Source: Carposina sasakii (taxonomy: Eukaryota; Arthropoda; Insecta; Lepidoptera; Carposinidae). Taken from it: a DNA stretch of 64,000 nucleotides. A model generated the notes under the pieces. The model did no database searches. It saw only the letters and a list, made by a program, of their open reading frames with translations, and was not told the origin of the DNA. The first letter of the stretch is position 1, and the number at the start of each line of letters is the position of its first letter. This document shows, in pieces, positions 22,862 to 35,017 of the stretch. The position numbers were made by a program, and so were the translations under genes. The stretch lies in contig CP053148.1 in assembly GCA_014607495.2 (NCBI GenBank), positions 11,408,001-11,472,000 on the forward strand. The letters are read 5' to 3'.

Positions 22862-22985
22862 CTGTCGGGTATGTCGTAAGCGAAGAGTCGACTAAGGAAC
22901 TCAGACTTTCTCTCAAGCTAGTTGCTAGTCATTGACATCTGTCCCCACTATGCTAAACGTAGCTGTGGGATCTCCTGTATGAACC
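22862..22985 (-). repeat. Dispersed gctgt-TTCCC family, minus strand
   Basis: The plus strand reads GAAGAGTCGACTAAGGAACT, then AGTTGCTAGTCATTGACAT and GCTGTGGGATCTCCTGT, the reverse complement of blocks at 41463-41610. Confidence 0.5.
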
Positions 22986-23788
22986 TGCAGTTCTGGCTAC
23001 GCAATTTCGAGAAATGAACCTACACATGCTTCAATTATGTTGTTATTTACATTTATTTTTTCTCAAATTTATTTTAGTCTTAGAATCCGGATTTTGATAA
23101 GGGTAAGTTGATTGGTTGATTACGGTTTCACTATGTGTGACTTTTTTATTTTTGGTTGTTCATGAATACATAGCAAAGACATGGCATGTGTTTACAGGGT
23201 ATAAGGGACGAAAGCAAATTGAAAAGTTGACTGATGGAAACCACAGTATAATTTCTACCTTTTATATTTATTGTGTCTGCACCAAAACAGTGTGTATTAT
23301 GAATATTTCAGCATTGGTCTTAATGGCTGGAACGATGAAGAACATGATCTAAAAACTCGGGGAGTCACACAAACGCCCGATACAATAAATGCGCAATGTA
23401 TACATTCGAATAATCTAATTGCTTTTCACACTGCTGTCTTATCCAATGGCACTCTATCAGCATAACTACATTTGCCTGCCAACTGACACCCTGTATGTTT
23501 ATTATATCGGAGGGAGTTACCGTTAATAGCTCTATCAAGCATCCTCTCACAAGGTAATTAAAGTTTAGGTGCTTCGAGCAACGGCATCTTTCCTCCATCA
23601 AATTAAATAACCTACTGGAATGGAGCTTCCCTCAGCGCTGGAAAAGCATCCTAATTAGATTTTAGGTCTTACTCGAAGGAGTGGTCCGTGCCTGAAACAT
23701 TTTCATAGTGACACTGCATTTGCATCGAGTTATATCGTATTATCGATTACTTAGTTACTTATTCTGTACGCGATGTAACGAAAGATGT
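22986..23788. other. No gene recognised
   Basis: Several short overlapping frames (23116-23601) on both strands, none with a domain. Confidence 0.4.
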
Positions 23789-23813
23789 ATATATATATAT
23801 AGATATATATATA

Positions 23814-24047
23814 AAAAGATTAAAATGGAAGTGGTCAGGTCGTACAATCAGGGGCAATGAAAAATGGTCAAAATTGGTAATGAATTGGTTCACTAGTCAT
23901 ATGAAAAGGAAACGTGGGAGACCACTCAGAAGGTGGGACGACGACATAATAGCTATAGCAGGTGCCACATGGAAAAGAGAAGCTATGGGAAGAAAGAAAT
24001 GGAGTCAATTGGAGGAGACGAGTTTTGATGCAAAAAATTTTTTATAA
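23814..24047 (+). pseudogene. LINE reverse-transcriptase C-terminal fragment
   Basis: A 77-codon open stretch without its own ATG encodes KRLKWKWSGRTIRGNEKWSK, then KRKRGRPLRRWDDDI and AGATWKREAMGRKKWSQLEE. This is the usual C-terminal array of non-LTR reverse transcriptases: the LKW.W.G block, the RGRP..RW motif and a closing amphipathic helix. It ends at TAA. An AT dinucleotide run (23789-23812) directly precedes it, and the catalytic domains are missing. It is too short for ordinary frame finders because it lacks a start codon. Confidence 0.75.
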
Positions 24048-24084
24048 ATTATACTTATTATTATATCTTCTCTGCTGCTCCGGG

Positions 24085-24320
24085 AGTGAAAAAAAGGCGA
24101 TGGGCTGACCACCTGTCACTACTAACCGAACTTGTACATCTCAACTATAGTGTGCGTTCCCATTGAGGGTCCACATTGGAGTTCAGAGCTTTTGAATGCA
24201 TCAACCTTTAGTAAAAGCTCTCAAATTCAACCATTTAAAATTGGTCAGAAATGGCACCATGTGGATCTTTCTATCGGCCCTTGGTGCTCTGCCTACCCCG
24301 TAAGGGATAAAGGCGTGTCA
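24085..24320 (+). repeat. Dispersed repeat ending in CTCTGCCTACCCCGTAAGG
   Basis: Shares GGCGATGGGCTGACCA, ATTGGTCAGAAATGGCACCA and GCTCTGCCTACCCCGTAAGG with the copy at 43500-43770. The final CTCTGCCTACCCC block also ends the LINE fragment at 3639-3980, so this is probably a LINE 3' region. Confidence 0.6.
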
Positions 24321-24965
24321 TGGTACTAATCCAAATTAAAACCTAGGCTTTGATCGTTTTTCCACCAGGGGCCGTGTCGTGGCCGTATCGTCTAGTGAAA
24401 AAAGGGCGTCAAGGTCTTCTATCTAAATATTGTTGACTCGTCAATCATGTGTGTACTTAGCTAGATGATAAGTTTTAATTTAGATTAGTACTTAGTTACG
24501 AACCGTACTATATAATGAAAGTACCTGCATATAACATAACTCACTTTCAAACAGCCCAATTATATTAGTACCAATTAGTATAATAGATTTAAATGGCCTG
24601 ATTAATAATCTATGATCAACCTAATTGAATTCCCATGTTACATGTGTAACAACTTAACAGTGTTATCTAATATGCATATATGTGAAAATATATTACGTAT
24701 GTGTATACCTATATGTCACTATAATCCACCGTTTACATAGATTGTTTAATGTTTTGTTGATTCGTAATAAGATATTATTTATGAAACAGATTTTAATGTT
24801 TGATACCTTTTGGAAGTTAAATAAATCTAATCTGAAGTATTACAATTCTTTAATTAATCTCAAATGTCTAATTTATGTCTCGTCTCGAAATCCACCAACA
24901 TTGTACAAATTTGTTAACACTCAAAAATCTTCATAGATAGTTTAATACAGGTCATATACAGTTCA
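24321..24965. other. No gene recognised
   Basis: AT-rich sequence. An 84-codon frame (24682-24936) has no domain. Confidence 0.4.
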
Positions 24966-26162
24966 TATACAGGATGTTTTTTCGTTGCCACCCTTAACGA
25001 AGGGTACGTACTCTATATATCAAACTAGTGGCCCGCCCTCGCTTCGCTTCGGTACATATCAATACATAGATACAACTTTATATGTAGGTACAGCGGTTTT
25101 CGTTTAAATTTGGAACTCCCGTTGGTCCCCTTCCCGTGGGAATTTCGGGAAATCCGTTCTTAGAGCTTCCTTGTAGCCCTAATCCGATTTCAGCTTCGTA
25201 TAAATAGCTGTTTTCGTAAAAAAATTAAATTCCCGTAACTCCCCTTCCCATAGGAATTTCGGGAAATCCGTTCTTAGTGCTCCCTCGCAGTCCCTAATGA
25301 ACATACAGGTCCAATTTCAAATTCATATGTATCGCAGTTGTCGTAAAAAAAATGAATTCCCGTTTGTCCCCTTCCCGTGGGAATATCGGGAAATCCGTTT
25401 GAATTCCCATTTGTCCCCTTCCCTTGGGAATTTCGGGAAATCCGTTTTTAGTCCTTCCTCGTTGTCCCCAATGAACATATATGCCCGATTTCAGCTTCAT
25501 ATGTATAGCGGTTCTCGTAAAAATTATGAATTCCCGTTAGTCCCCTTCCCGTGGGAATTTCGGGAAATCCGTTTTTAGTCCTTCCTCGTTGTCCCCAATG
25601 AACATATATGCCCGATTTCAGCTTCATATGTATAGCGGTTTTCGTAAAAAATATTAAATTCCCGTTGGTCGCCTTCCCGTGGGAATATCGGGAAATTCTT
25701 ATAGCCTATGTTCATCCAGGTCCAATAAGGATTCTAACGGTGAAAGAATTTTTGAAATCGGTCCAGTAGTTTCGGAGCCTATTCATTACAACCAAACAAA
25801 CAAAGTTTTCCTCTTTATAATATTAGTATAGATAAAGTTTATGCAAAAAAAAAATGCTGGGAAACAATGTAAATTTATTGTTTTTTTTTTTTTTAATTAC
25901 TTGATCGGGCGAAATTTATAGTGTCCAGTGTTTATGCTAGTTTTATCATTGACAGATATTAATTATTTCTCGTGAAAAATCTTGCTACGCGCGTCTATGT
26001 GCATTTATGCAGAAAAACGCAGTTTATTTACTCAACTTTTGACCCTAATATCTTGGAACCAGACACTTTCCAGGTATGCTTCCATGGAGAAAAATGATCG
26101 TGATGATGAGGAGATTCCGTAGTTTTCGGGAACGTTGACGACCAAAAATCATCCTGTGTATC
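24966..26162 (+). mobile_element. TACAGGGTGT element, copy 2, interrupted by a Helitron-like element
   Basis: It begins TATACAGGATGTTTTTTCGT and ends AAAAATCATCCTGTGTA, matching copy 1 at 7144-7514. After ACTCTATATATCAAA the sequence is interrupted by 25025-25832 and resumes with TAAAGTTTATGC. With the insertion removed its length is close to copy 1. Confidence 0.75.
25025..25832 (-). mobile_element. Complete non-autonomous Helitron-like element
   Basis: On the minus strand the element opens TCTATACTAATATTATAAAG and ends GGGCGGGCCACTAG. It sits between A and T with no target duplication. All three are Helitron traits: 5' TC, 3' CTRR and insertion into AT. The ends are confirmed because uninterrupted copies of the host repeat at 7144 and 37830 read through the junction. 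There is no Rep/helicase frame. The interior has about six tandem segments containing GGGAATTTCGGGAAATCCGT at 25138, 25252, 25379, 25426, 25553 and 25681. Confidence 0.75.
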
Positions 26163-27385
26163 AATTTTTGTTTACTTTATCCTGATGGAAAGACAAGAAA
26201 ACTTTGTCTTTTATTAACTCATATATAGGTGTTGCCATATCAATATCTAATCAACATTCGAACCACTACAACTAAGTTTACAAGTGAATGCAAACAGAGG
26301 TGCTGTAAGTTAACTGCGGCCGGGACTCACTGGGCAGAAACACTTGGTCAGACGCTATCACTATACCAACTGTAACGTGTAACAAACTTGAAACTGTTAG
26401 CAACTCGGACCATAAACAAATATGTAGATGAAGGTTTAGATGTAGCCCAGGATATCAGTCAAACTGGAAGACTGCGACTTTACATGTTACCACCGACCCC
26501 TCGAAAAGCGCAGTGATAAACCCTATCTTGCAAAATGTGGGTACGTCATCTTCCTGTCTCCAATTCCTTATAGTCCAATAAACAAGAAAGTTAACAGGAC
26601 TTAACCCAACATTTGAAAGTCATATTCAGCCCATGATTTGGAATTTCTAAGGCCAGCTGCCTGCCTGACGCCAACCCTCCTCGTGTATTCCTTGTAAAAA
26701 TGCATGTGCGAGCACACACATAACATGAGTGACATTCACAAACCTCCCCTGTATCTATATTTGTTTGTATATAAGTATTAGATAGGTATTTTACATAGGT
26801 ATAACTTATTTATGTGCATTTTCCTGATAGTGCATACGCAGAATATATGAGATAGATTCCTTCTGAACAATACCTAGTTAAGGCGCAAGTGTTTCATGTA
26901 TTTTCCGAAGAATTTTATCTCTATACCTCTAGCCTATTATTAATTATTGCACTCCTAGCTTTGTTATTCGTTCATCTTTTGTTGTGACAGACCTTTAGAA
27001 AAGCCTTTGTGTTTTCCTCTTTTTGAATTCTAATAAAAACGAGTTACTCTAGAGGTTTTATTTCCTGAACTCTTCGAATATCAGACAACTGTCAGCTCAG
27101 GTACGTACCTGTTCCACAACAGCAAACAAAACCTACTTCTTTTCACAACAATGAAACTCTTAACAAGATTATTAAGTTAAATTAAGAAGATTAAACGATG
27201 AGCAACTTTCTTGCGATAAGTTGGGCTTCCCACGAAAACCACATTTACTATTATAGATTGAATATCAAATAGATGGTGGCAGTATCTTTGCTTCCACATG
27301 AACACTCGTACCTATCTATAAAGAAGAAAAAATTATACGAAGAAACTATAAACAAGTACGAGTAATTAGGTATGTACTTTTTTTA
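26163..27385. other. No gene recognised
   Basis: AT-rich sequence, with no conserved frame or clear repeat. Confidence 0.4.
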
Positions 27386-27700
27386 TAAGCTTTTATTTAG
27401 TTTCACCTGTCCCGTTGTCTGTAACCAAATCTTGCAAGTTCTATTTGATCCACTACCCGGTTTCCGATTGAGTCGAAATTTGTACATGTATAAATTAGAT
27501 GACAATGCAATATTATTATGACATAAAGCTGACCTGATGATGGAGCTGGAAAGTGGCCATAGGAACTACGTTATTAAACGACGCAACCCAATCGAGTTTG
27601 GGCTCGTTTGTTTGATCAGTTCGTTTTATGAAAAAATAATAAACGCTTGTTTTAAAAAAAGGTTCTTTAAACTAAAGCTTTTTTATTCTATGGAAATTCG
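27386..27700 (+). repeat. Dispersed lepidopteran repeat, plus-strand copy
   Basis: Contains CCCGTTGTCTGTAACCAAAT, CTTGCAAGTTCTATTTGATC, CCCGGTTTCCGATTGAG, GATGATGGAGCTGGAAAGTG and GCCATAGGAACTACG, in the same order as the minus-strand copy at 8700-8975. The short frame at 27537-27722 lies inside it and is not a gene. Confidence 0.6.
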
Positions 27701-27734
27701 ATTACTATTTACACGGTTATAAACTGTCAAAGTG

Positions 27735-28062
27735 AACTACTATTAAACAGTGGGGTAAGCACGAATCTTTTTACGTGGCGTAACACTAGCGACTCGCTAG
27801 CAAAATCGGAGATACCAAATTCCTGAGCAAAATCTATGTGATTTGACAGTTTGACGATAGCGCTACGGACTATCGAGAGGTTCGTGCAATGAAAATTTGA
27901 GACTCGAAATCCCATATTTTTCCAGATAATATGGAGAATTTCTAAGCAATTCAGGAATGTTCATTCGTATGAGAACGTGTGATTTCGAGTGTAAAATTTT
28001 GGGTTCTCTAAAGCTCAAAAGTTCTCTACAGTGGGTTATTTTTATCGTACCTTTTTTGGTAC
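27735..28062. repeat. Degenerate member of the TACAGGGTGTAACAA family
   Basis: Shares TTTGAGACTCGAAATCCCAT, GTGTGATTTCGAGTG and CTCTACAGTGGGTTATTTTT with the copies at 17690 and 21650. The ends are eroded. Confidence 0.4.
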
Positions 28063-28081
28063 ATACTATATACGGCTATAT

Positions 28082-28350
28082 ACCTACCATGTGGTATTAG
28101 CAGAGAAGAATGTCCACCCGTGGTTATGGGAGATGGATAGCAGCCTTAGAGCAACGCGGCTTATTCCTTCGGAGCGCTTCCCGTGTTGACAACATACCTA
28201 TAGTTAAAAAATCACACTGAGGTGTTTAACCCGCATAACCAGAGTGGTGCCTATGGGAAAAAACTCTCCTATGTCACTCGCCTTGAAGCATGCTTGGGGT
28301 GGCCTGCCTACATCCAGCAATGAACTGCAATGAAAAGACGACAAAATAAT
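28082..28350 (+). repeat. Possible eroded LINE 3' end
   Basis: The final part, GCCTGCCTACATCCAGCAAT followed by GAACTGCAATGA, is a mutated form of the terminus CCAGCAGTGGACTGCAATAG seen at 17280-17300. The upstream part is too degraded to translate. Confidence 0.35.
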
Positions 28351-28574
28351 ATGTGTAGGTATTATGAAAGTAACTATGAACTACTAGCTATGAAAGTGAT
28401 TCGGAACAAACATCGATTGTCGTGTTATTGTCGTGGTCGTGTCTTCTAGTAGAAAACCTCTCATTGGTTTACACGTCGGCATTTGACGTCTGTTGACAAA
28501 ATGTACCTACATATTAAAGTAAACGTTATTAGCATTGCACATACATCTGTCTAGCACAGACATGACATACTCCC

Positions 28575-28862
28575 CTTTACAATGGAGAGGGTGTGAAATA
28601 CACAAGTTACGAAGTAACCGTCTGTCTTGGTACGGGCATGTAAAGCGACGGGATGAAAGGCATATTTTACAGAGAGCGTTGTGCATGAGTGTGGGTTGAT
28701 ATAAAGGAAGAGGTAGACCAAAGAAGTATTAGATGGACTGTGTGAGGGAGGATATGCGTGTACTGGTAGTGAGCAATGAGATGACGGATAATAGGGATGA
28801 ATGGAAGAAAAGAACATATTGCGCTGACCCCAGATAAATGGGAACAGGGCAGGAAGATGATG
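28575..28862 (+). pseudogene. LINE reverse-transcriptase C-terminal fragment with two stops
   Basis: The plus-strand frame reads RLSWYGHVKRRDERHILQRA, then GRGRPKKY and MDCVREDMRVL, and closes with NRDEWKKRTYCADPR before TAA. It belongs to the C-terminal region of a non-LTR polyprotein of a type common in Lepidoptera. Two in-frame stops break it: a TGA before the basic GRGRP motif and a TAG where Trp is expected in that motif. It is a dead, 5'-truncated copy. The longer minus-strand frames over the same bases (28551-29000) are antisense shadows. Confidence 0.7.
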
Positions 28863-29933
28863 ATAGATAGATCGTTTATTTGACTTTTGGCATGTACACA
28901 TATACAGACAACACAAATCAAGAAAATTATAGAAAAGCAACAATGAGATTATAACAGTAAGAAGGTACAGGCAAATGACAAATACATAAAGACGATACAA
29001 AGAAGTATGGGGGTGTGAAATACTCGTATTTACAACGCAGTTTTTTATGCCTTAATACTTTGGATAAAAAATAATGTGATATTTCTAGTGAATAGCCATA
29101 GAAATGTTAGTTCTGAAATCAGGCATATAGGAGTCATTCTTTGAAACGGACTCTAGTTAAAAAGTTAACAACCTGAGTATTATACATTGGAACAACACAT
29201 GGACTATGTAGATAACGAGACGTATTACGAATTGCTAGCAATCCTCCTCCTGCAATTCTAGTAGGTAACTCATAATTGGATACGTAGTAGTTGGATGTCG
29301 AAAGATACAATAACATATGTATTTTAGAGATTTTTACATCTTCGTAACCTCATTTATTTAAAGAAAAAATCTCGACTGCGTAAAAATTATGGCACAGCAT
29401 CACTTTTACGACTAAGACGAATCTAATGACACCTCTCAAGGTACTTGAGCATGCCAATGAAATATACATACGCGTACATACAACAAACAATCGAAAAACA
29501 TAACTAACATGAGTCGTGAGAGAGATGTGACATGACTGTACTGACTTGAAATCAATTTACACGATGGCAGTGCCAGGTTACCACTGACTCGGTAGTGGAT
29601 TGACGTCAGTTACTGACTCAATGTAAAATTTCCTTAAAGGCCTTTTGACTCTGTCGCGTAAAAACAGTTGACTATTTCTTCTTTTGCTGGCATTGCTTCG
29701 CACCATAATATGCCACATGTCTTGCATTTCGTTGGAATAAAATTGTAGAATCATGGGCAGCAGGCGTCAAATTCAGACGAATATGCGGCAGAGTGATTGG
29801 AAATTGAATTACACGGATTTGTACCTACGTGCGTGAGGTGACGTGGCGGACATTTGAACGATGTTAAGTTGGTGTCTAGATAGATAGGCCCATATACAGT
29901 ACATTCCTAATACACACGAGTGTTCCATGAGTA
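28863..29933. other. No gene recognised
   Basis: AT-rich sequence with no conserved frame or repeat boundary. Confidence 0.4.
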
Positions 29934-30150
29934 CGAGGTTTCCGAAGACTCGGCCCGCAATTAACTCGTCCCGCAAACCCAGTTGCCAGATCTAATATTT
30001 TAAATATTTTTCTTCCGGCGACTCGGCCCGCTCATATTAAAAACCCAAAAGCAGTTCAGTCAAGCAAAAAATGGTCGTTTCAAACTATTTAATTGAGATT
30101 TTTGACTGTGATTGTAGAGAGGTTGACGGACCGAGTCGCCAGAAACCTCG
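29934..30150. mobile_element. 217-bp inverted-repeat MITE
   Basis: The left end CGAGGTTTCCGAAGACTCGG is mirrored on the right by CCGAGTCGCCAGAAACCTCG, an inverted pair of about 25 bp including the next bases. An internal GGCGACTCGGCCCGC repeats the terminal motif. It has no frame and no certain target duplication. Confidence 0.6.
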
Positions 30151-31218
30151 AAAGTACATCTGTCTTCTAACAAAAATATATTTCGCTAACATCTCACGCA
30201 TGTGAAAATCAATGAATTTATTCGATCACATTGTCAATTATCATTTATTATTTTATTTCAGTCTGGAATAGGTGTAAGTATGTATATCTTGCAATCACTA
30301 TTTAAAAATATATAACAGATTACTTAAAACTTGCAAAGTTAATGGTACGAAAAGAGTTCTGAAACAGAGCTAGCCCTAAAGCATACATGCAACTGTAATA
30401 GTAAGCATTGTATCTTGTTAACACTTCAATGGATAAACATAAACATTTATTAATCCCTAACTAATTTTAGGGAGCCTATCATCAATGATGCTTTGACGTG
30501 CAAGAAGCTTATAGGTATATCTGGAGTGCAAAATCAGGTTTAATTACCCAGTTGAAGTAAATACCTATGGCGACATGTGACTTAGGCTAGCTATCTCTGT
30601 CTGGCGAAGATAGCCAGCCTATTAACAGAGATAACTGTAACTGGCCCATAGACAGAAATAATCGAATATTGGACATCTTTGTTTAACACCCGTATCTATA
30701 AAGAAGTAGACGTAATTAGCTCTATTCAAGTTATTGCTTAAGTAATGATTTTATTATATAAAATACAATATTTTTGTAAGAATAAGATAAAAAACGTAGG
30801 AATTCTATTGTCAAACATTGCCATAATCAAGAAATTACTTATTGGCAATAAGAAATTACTTGTTTATAGATAGGTACATGTGTAAGTGCAAAATAAGTGA
30901 TATTGCTTCAAATAGGTTTTTGAAGTCTGTATTCCAATTATATCTATAAGCTCCATGGTTGACGTGACATGACATCGATAAATACACGTCATGTCGACGT
31001 CAGGTGACGTCACGCGTTGTTGGCTTAGGAAATTGCCTCGTTGTGATGAGTTTGTGATTTTTTAATGTATCCCTATTGAACCTCCTTTTTTGTTCGTATA
31101 CTTAGGGATGAGAGGTTGCGGCTTGTGTGTAGATAGGCTAGATAAATATTATCATTTTTTTATCTTCAAGTTCCCATATATGGAGAATAAATGGAGCATA
31201 TATACAACTAGATACGAT
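30151..31218. other. No gene recognised
   Basis: AT-rich sequence. A short imperfect hairpin around 30960-31001 (GACGTGACATGAC against GTCATGTCGACGTC) is the only structure noticed. Confidence 0.4.
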
Positions 31219-32023
31219 AAAAAGCGGGTGGGGCTGTGTCGGGGCACACGGCCGTTGGTTTTAACGTGAAACGTCTATGTTAGCGAATCGCTTTTAAAGT
31301 AAAAGATTGAAATGAAAACAAGATGGACGCTGTTTTAAGTATTTTAATAAAAAAAGAACAGGTACGTAATAGAAACATAAAATACATAGCAAATGTTTAT
31401 ATATTTATTGTCACTTTCTGGTTATTTTAAATAGCAGCCGCCCACGACTTCGTCCGCGTGAGGGGGCGTTGTACCCGTGCGAAGCCGGGCAGGTTGTTGT
31501 ATAGACTGTAGCCTTCCTTGGTAAATGGGCTATCTAACACTGAAAGAATTTTTCAAATCAGACCAGTAGTTCCTGAGATTAGCGCGTTCAAACAAACAAA
31601 CAAACAAACTCTTCAGCTTTATAATATTAGTATAGATATAAATACTGTCCAAATTACACTTATTTTTGTATAAATCAATCGGTTCAAATAAACTTGACAA
31701 ACACACGAAAGAATCACCACGCTATAAAGTCGGAGTCACGAGTTACACTGAATAGAAACAAGCGTGAGCGCCGGTTTCGCACAGTTATCGCAGTATCCCT
31801 CCCCCGCCCCCCCGCTTGACCCCGACACGAACTCAATGTCATAACAGCGAGCTGACTATATAAGTGAAATATTTACACCACATTTTTGTTTCTAAGACCA
31901 ATAGTTTTTTATTTATTAAGGTACGATGATATAGACCTTTTCGTTACGGTCCAGTTTTTAAACCTGGTACCCGTATGTGTCGGCGCGATTTTAAAGACGT
32001 TTCACGTCAAAAAGGAATATCTC
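31219..32023. repeat. 805-bp unit, inverted copy of 49049-49853
   Basis: From AAAAAGCGGGTGGGGCTGTG to GGAATATCTC this is a near-exact reverse complement of 49049-49853, with only a few substitutions by eye. It contains ACGTGAAACGTCT near its left end (31264) and the inverse AGACGTTTCACGT near its right end (31994), a 13-bp inverted pair that may be the true terminus of a transposon. Both copies contain the same short Helitron-like piece. There is no coding frame. Confidence 0.85.
31432..31636 (-). mobile_element. Short Helitron-like piece within the 805-bp unit
   Basis: The minus strand begins TCTATACTAATATTATAAAG and includes GAACGCGCTAATCTCAGGAA. It ends GACGAAGTCGTGGGCGGCTG then CTAT, the expected CTAG having lost its last base. 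Confidence 0.6.
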
Positions 32024-32074
32024 AAGATAATAATAATGTCTCCGACCGTATATCGTTCAAGGCTGACAATCTTT

Positions 32075-32210
32075 ATAGCCAGGAGCCCAGGAGTGAAGGA
32101 GATATTATAGTGCACAAGTATGTGCGCAAACACAGATGCACTTTCTGTTCCGTCACTCTCATAGTTCGATGGGACGGAAAGCCGATACGACCGGCGCAAG
32201 ACCACCGTTG
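32075..32210 (-). repeat. tRNA-related SINE fragment, minus strand
   Basis: The minus strand reads GGCTTTCCGTCCCATCGAAC, GAGAGTGACGGAACAGAAAG, TGTTTGCGCACATACTTGTG and CACTATAATATCTCC. These blocks match the SINE body at 40740-40850. The overlapping short frames come from this repeat. Confidence 0.6.
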
Positions 32211-33044
32211 CACGTGCTTTCCGAGGGCTAAGTAAAAATTTTACAATATAAAGTTCGTACCAGAAAAATACGATCGATCTTACGCCCCGGGCTTGAAGGG
32301 AGCACGTCTTGACTACTGGGCTATCATCAGTTTATCGCAAGATATTTCAGTTAGATATCAGAAAAATATGATCTCCGAAATTAGGATTAAAAGAAAAATG
32401 TTCAAGTTTTTGCTTAAGTTAAGCATATAAGTACTTATTTTTTATAAAATAAATTAAACTCAGCGTAGTTAGTAGCCTTGTTTTTACTTACTATTTCAAT
32501 AATTTCTGAACAGATATTTTCATATTTCCTACATTCTGCGTAAGTCACAATAGCATTATTCTTGAATAAAACATAGCACTTACTAATAGGATTTGTTACC
32601 ATTTTGCGGACAAAATCCAGCTCATGTATAATATCTCTAACTCATCCTAAGTGAAACATAATGAATTCATTTGCATAACAGCCATTTCTCGATGTAAATC
32701 ACATAACAATGTGGACCAGATTTAGTATTTTAGTCTAGTTTGAATAATAAATTCAGTACAATTTTCACAAAAACACATGCAGTTTGAATTGGTGCACTGT
32801 ATTAATTTGCAGCTCTACCACAACCAAACTTTATTTATGATTTGAGAGACGACTCCAACATAGCAAATTGTGTTTTCTTAATCTAAGCTCCGTGAGATTT
32901 ACATTAGTTTATAAGAAGGAAAAAAACAACCATCAACTTATATAGGTACACATCATTTCGTGATTATAAACATACACAAGAATTGGATCCAAATATACCT
33001 ATATGCGATCTATATATCTACCTATAAAGATGTCTATCTGTTTT
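32211..33044. other. No gene recognised
   Basis: AT-rich sequence without frames or recognised repeats. Confidence 0.4.
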
Positions 33045-33115
33045 CAGCCTATTGCTGGCCACTGCTGGACGCAGGGGGACCAAGGCATGCCACAAAGCTA
33101 CTGCCATAGTACGTT
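33045..33115 (-). repeat. LINE 3' end fragment
   Basis: CAGCCTATTGCTGGCCACTG followed by CTGGACGCAGG and GGCATGCCACAAAGC matches the LINE 3' end at 19570-19640 with drift. Confidence 0.55.
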
Positions 33116-34084
33116 CACTTATTTCATTAAGAGTGTAAAATGTAAATGCAAGTCAGGGATTAGCCAATATAACCCGTCCGTCCTTTAAAAGCCATCCAAA
33201 GCTTCCTAATGTAAGCCTAACCGATAATGGTAGAAATGTTTCGAATTTGCGAACTTCGCTTTCGCTTGAAAAATTACTATATATTGTCTTAGCCTCCCGG
33301 CATTAGACAGTAGTTTGTTAACACGGTATAGAAGCTAATTCGCGTTGTTCGCGAAACAGGAGATAAGGAAGAGAGAAAATCTGCTTAATCTGAATTGGTA
33401 ATTAAATTTATGTATTCTTTGAAAGGCGCGCCGCCTATTTACCATCTTTGTACAGGATGGAACGGAATCATTAAAAAAATTAAACTTATCGGCGATTTTT
33501 GTCAATGAGTATGAAATATAGATATAATAAAAATATATGATATTCAATTCAAGTGACATCCAGGCAAATATTGATTATGCTACCCGTAACTTCAGACCAA
33601 GATTCTGGGCGAAAACTGCAGGAATATCCCAAAATTTTCCGACTTTTTTATATTTTAACAGAACAAAAAAAGTGTACTCGTAGTTTGTTATAATTAGGTC
33701 ATAAATAATGGTTTAAAACAAGATTACTTATAAAAAAGTTGCGCTCATATAACTTCAAATAAATAATATCAACCTTAATGGAGAGTCAAATATAATCCAA
33801 AAACCGCAATGTTATACACAATAATCAATAAGTCCATTTAACTAATCATAGGATAGTCCGATATAATTGGCGCGGAAAGCAAACATTGCAGATAATCAAA
33901 TTATGCATTTTCTGCGAGTAACAACCTGTGGTATACCTCAACACAATGGTACATGCTCGAAATTTTAGTATTTGCCTGAATTCCCTTCTCTGAAGTCCCA
34001 ACGATATCTATGTAATTTCGATAAGATTGGTATAGTAAATATAACTTGAAGAGCTAACAAAGAAATAAATAAACAAACATTTCC
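33116..34084. other. No gene recognised
   Basis: AT-rich sequence. The frame at 33335-33559 has no domain. Confidence 0.4.
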
Positions 34085-34190
34085 TGTTTTACCTGTTTCC
34101 ACGGGAATTTAGGCAAATCCATCCTCAATGCTCTCTCTCACATCCCCTAACGAGCATCATCCTTTCTCTTTTACAATATTATTTGATGAG
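34085..34190 (-). mobile_element. Decayed Helitron-like fragment
   Basis: CCACGGGAATTTAGGCAAAT, ATGCTCTCTCTCACATCCC and TTTCTCTTTTACAATATTA are drifted versions of segments in the element at 25025-25832. The termini are lost. Confidence 0.45.
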
Positions 34191-35017
34191 CTCATTATAT
34201 ATTAGTTATAAATACATATGGATATGTTGAGATGCTATATCTACGGCGATATGAGTATCAAGTATCAATATATTAAACTTATATTGAATAAAATTTATGG
34301 CTTCACAATCTCATTTAATGAAAACATCATCACTTCAGAGTTGGTATAAGGTTAAACCTATAGTTATAAAAACAGCTTCATAAGAAAAGGAAATTATTAT
34401 TTTTTTCTTTTGCTTTTTAATAGAAAAGAGAATGTCTCTCACGACTAAATTAAAAATAAAACAAAAGAAGCTGTCTCTAACTTCGATTTATTCTCACAGC
34501 ATCATAAATAACGGGACAAATTCTATCCACAAACAAAAAGCGATGGTACGAAAGCATACCTAAGGCAAATTTTATCCTTTATACCTCTTACTCGTAATAA
34601 TAAAATAAATGTTCTAAGCCCTGGAATACATTAGGTATTCATAAGTTAATAGCTTCAATTTATTTTCCAGTAAAATGAATACTAAAACTGAGTAGGATTA
34701 GTTTAAAAATAGTACGACCACCGCCGTAGTAATAAACTTTTATTCTTTAGTCTAAGCAGTTTTTATTACAGCCTGTGAATGGGGGCGGGTGTAAGGGCGG
34801 CTATTTTCCGCTTCAGGACGCGAATAAGTAATGTCGGATTCTGACGAAAGTGTTGGAGATCGGTGACGTCTTAATTAATGACACCCATTATGAAACCGTC
34901 CGCGCCAGGAACAAATAAAAATAAAGAATCACTTGGCATTCGGTTCGCTGCGGTTAATATTTGAAAAAAGATATTTACGCCTCTAAAATGAAACATTATT
35001 ATAACATATTGTCCTAT
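34191..35017. other. No gene recognised
   Basis: AT-rich sequence with nothing recognised. Confidence 0.4.

Noticed and set aside
28551..29000. 149-codon minus-strand frame
   Set aside because: It lies antisense to a LINE C-terminal remnant that translates recognisably on the plus strand.
31975..32235. 86-codon frame with Cys and His residues
   Set aside because: It spans the edge of the 805-bp unit and an antisense SINE fragment, so it is a chance frame across repeats.
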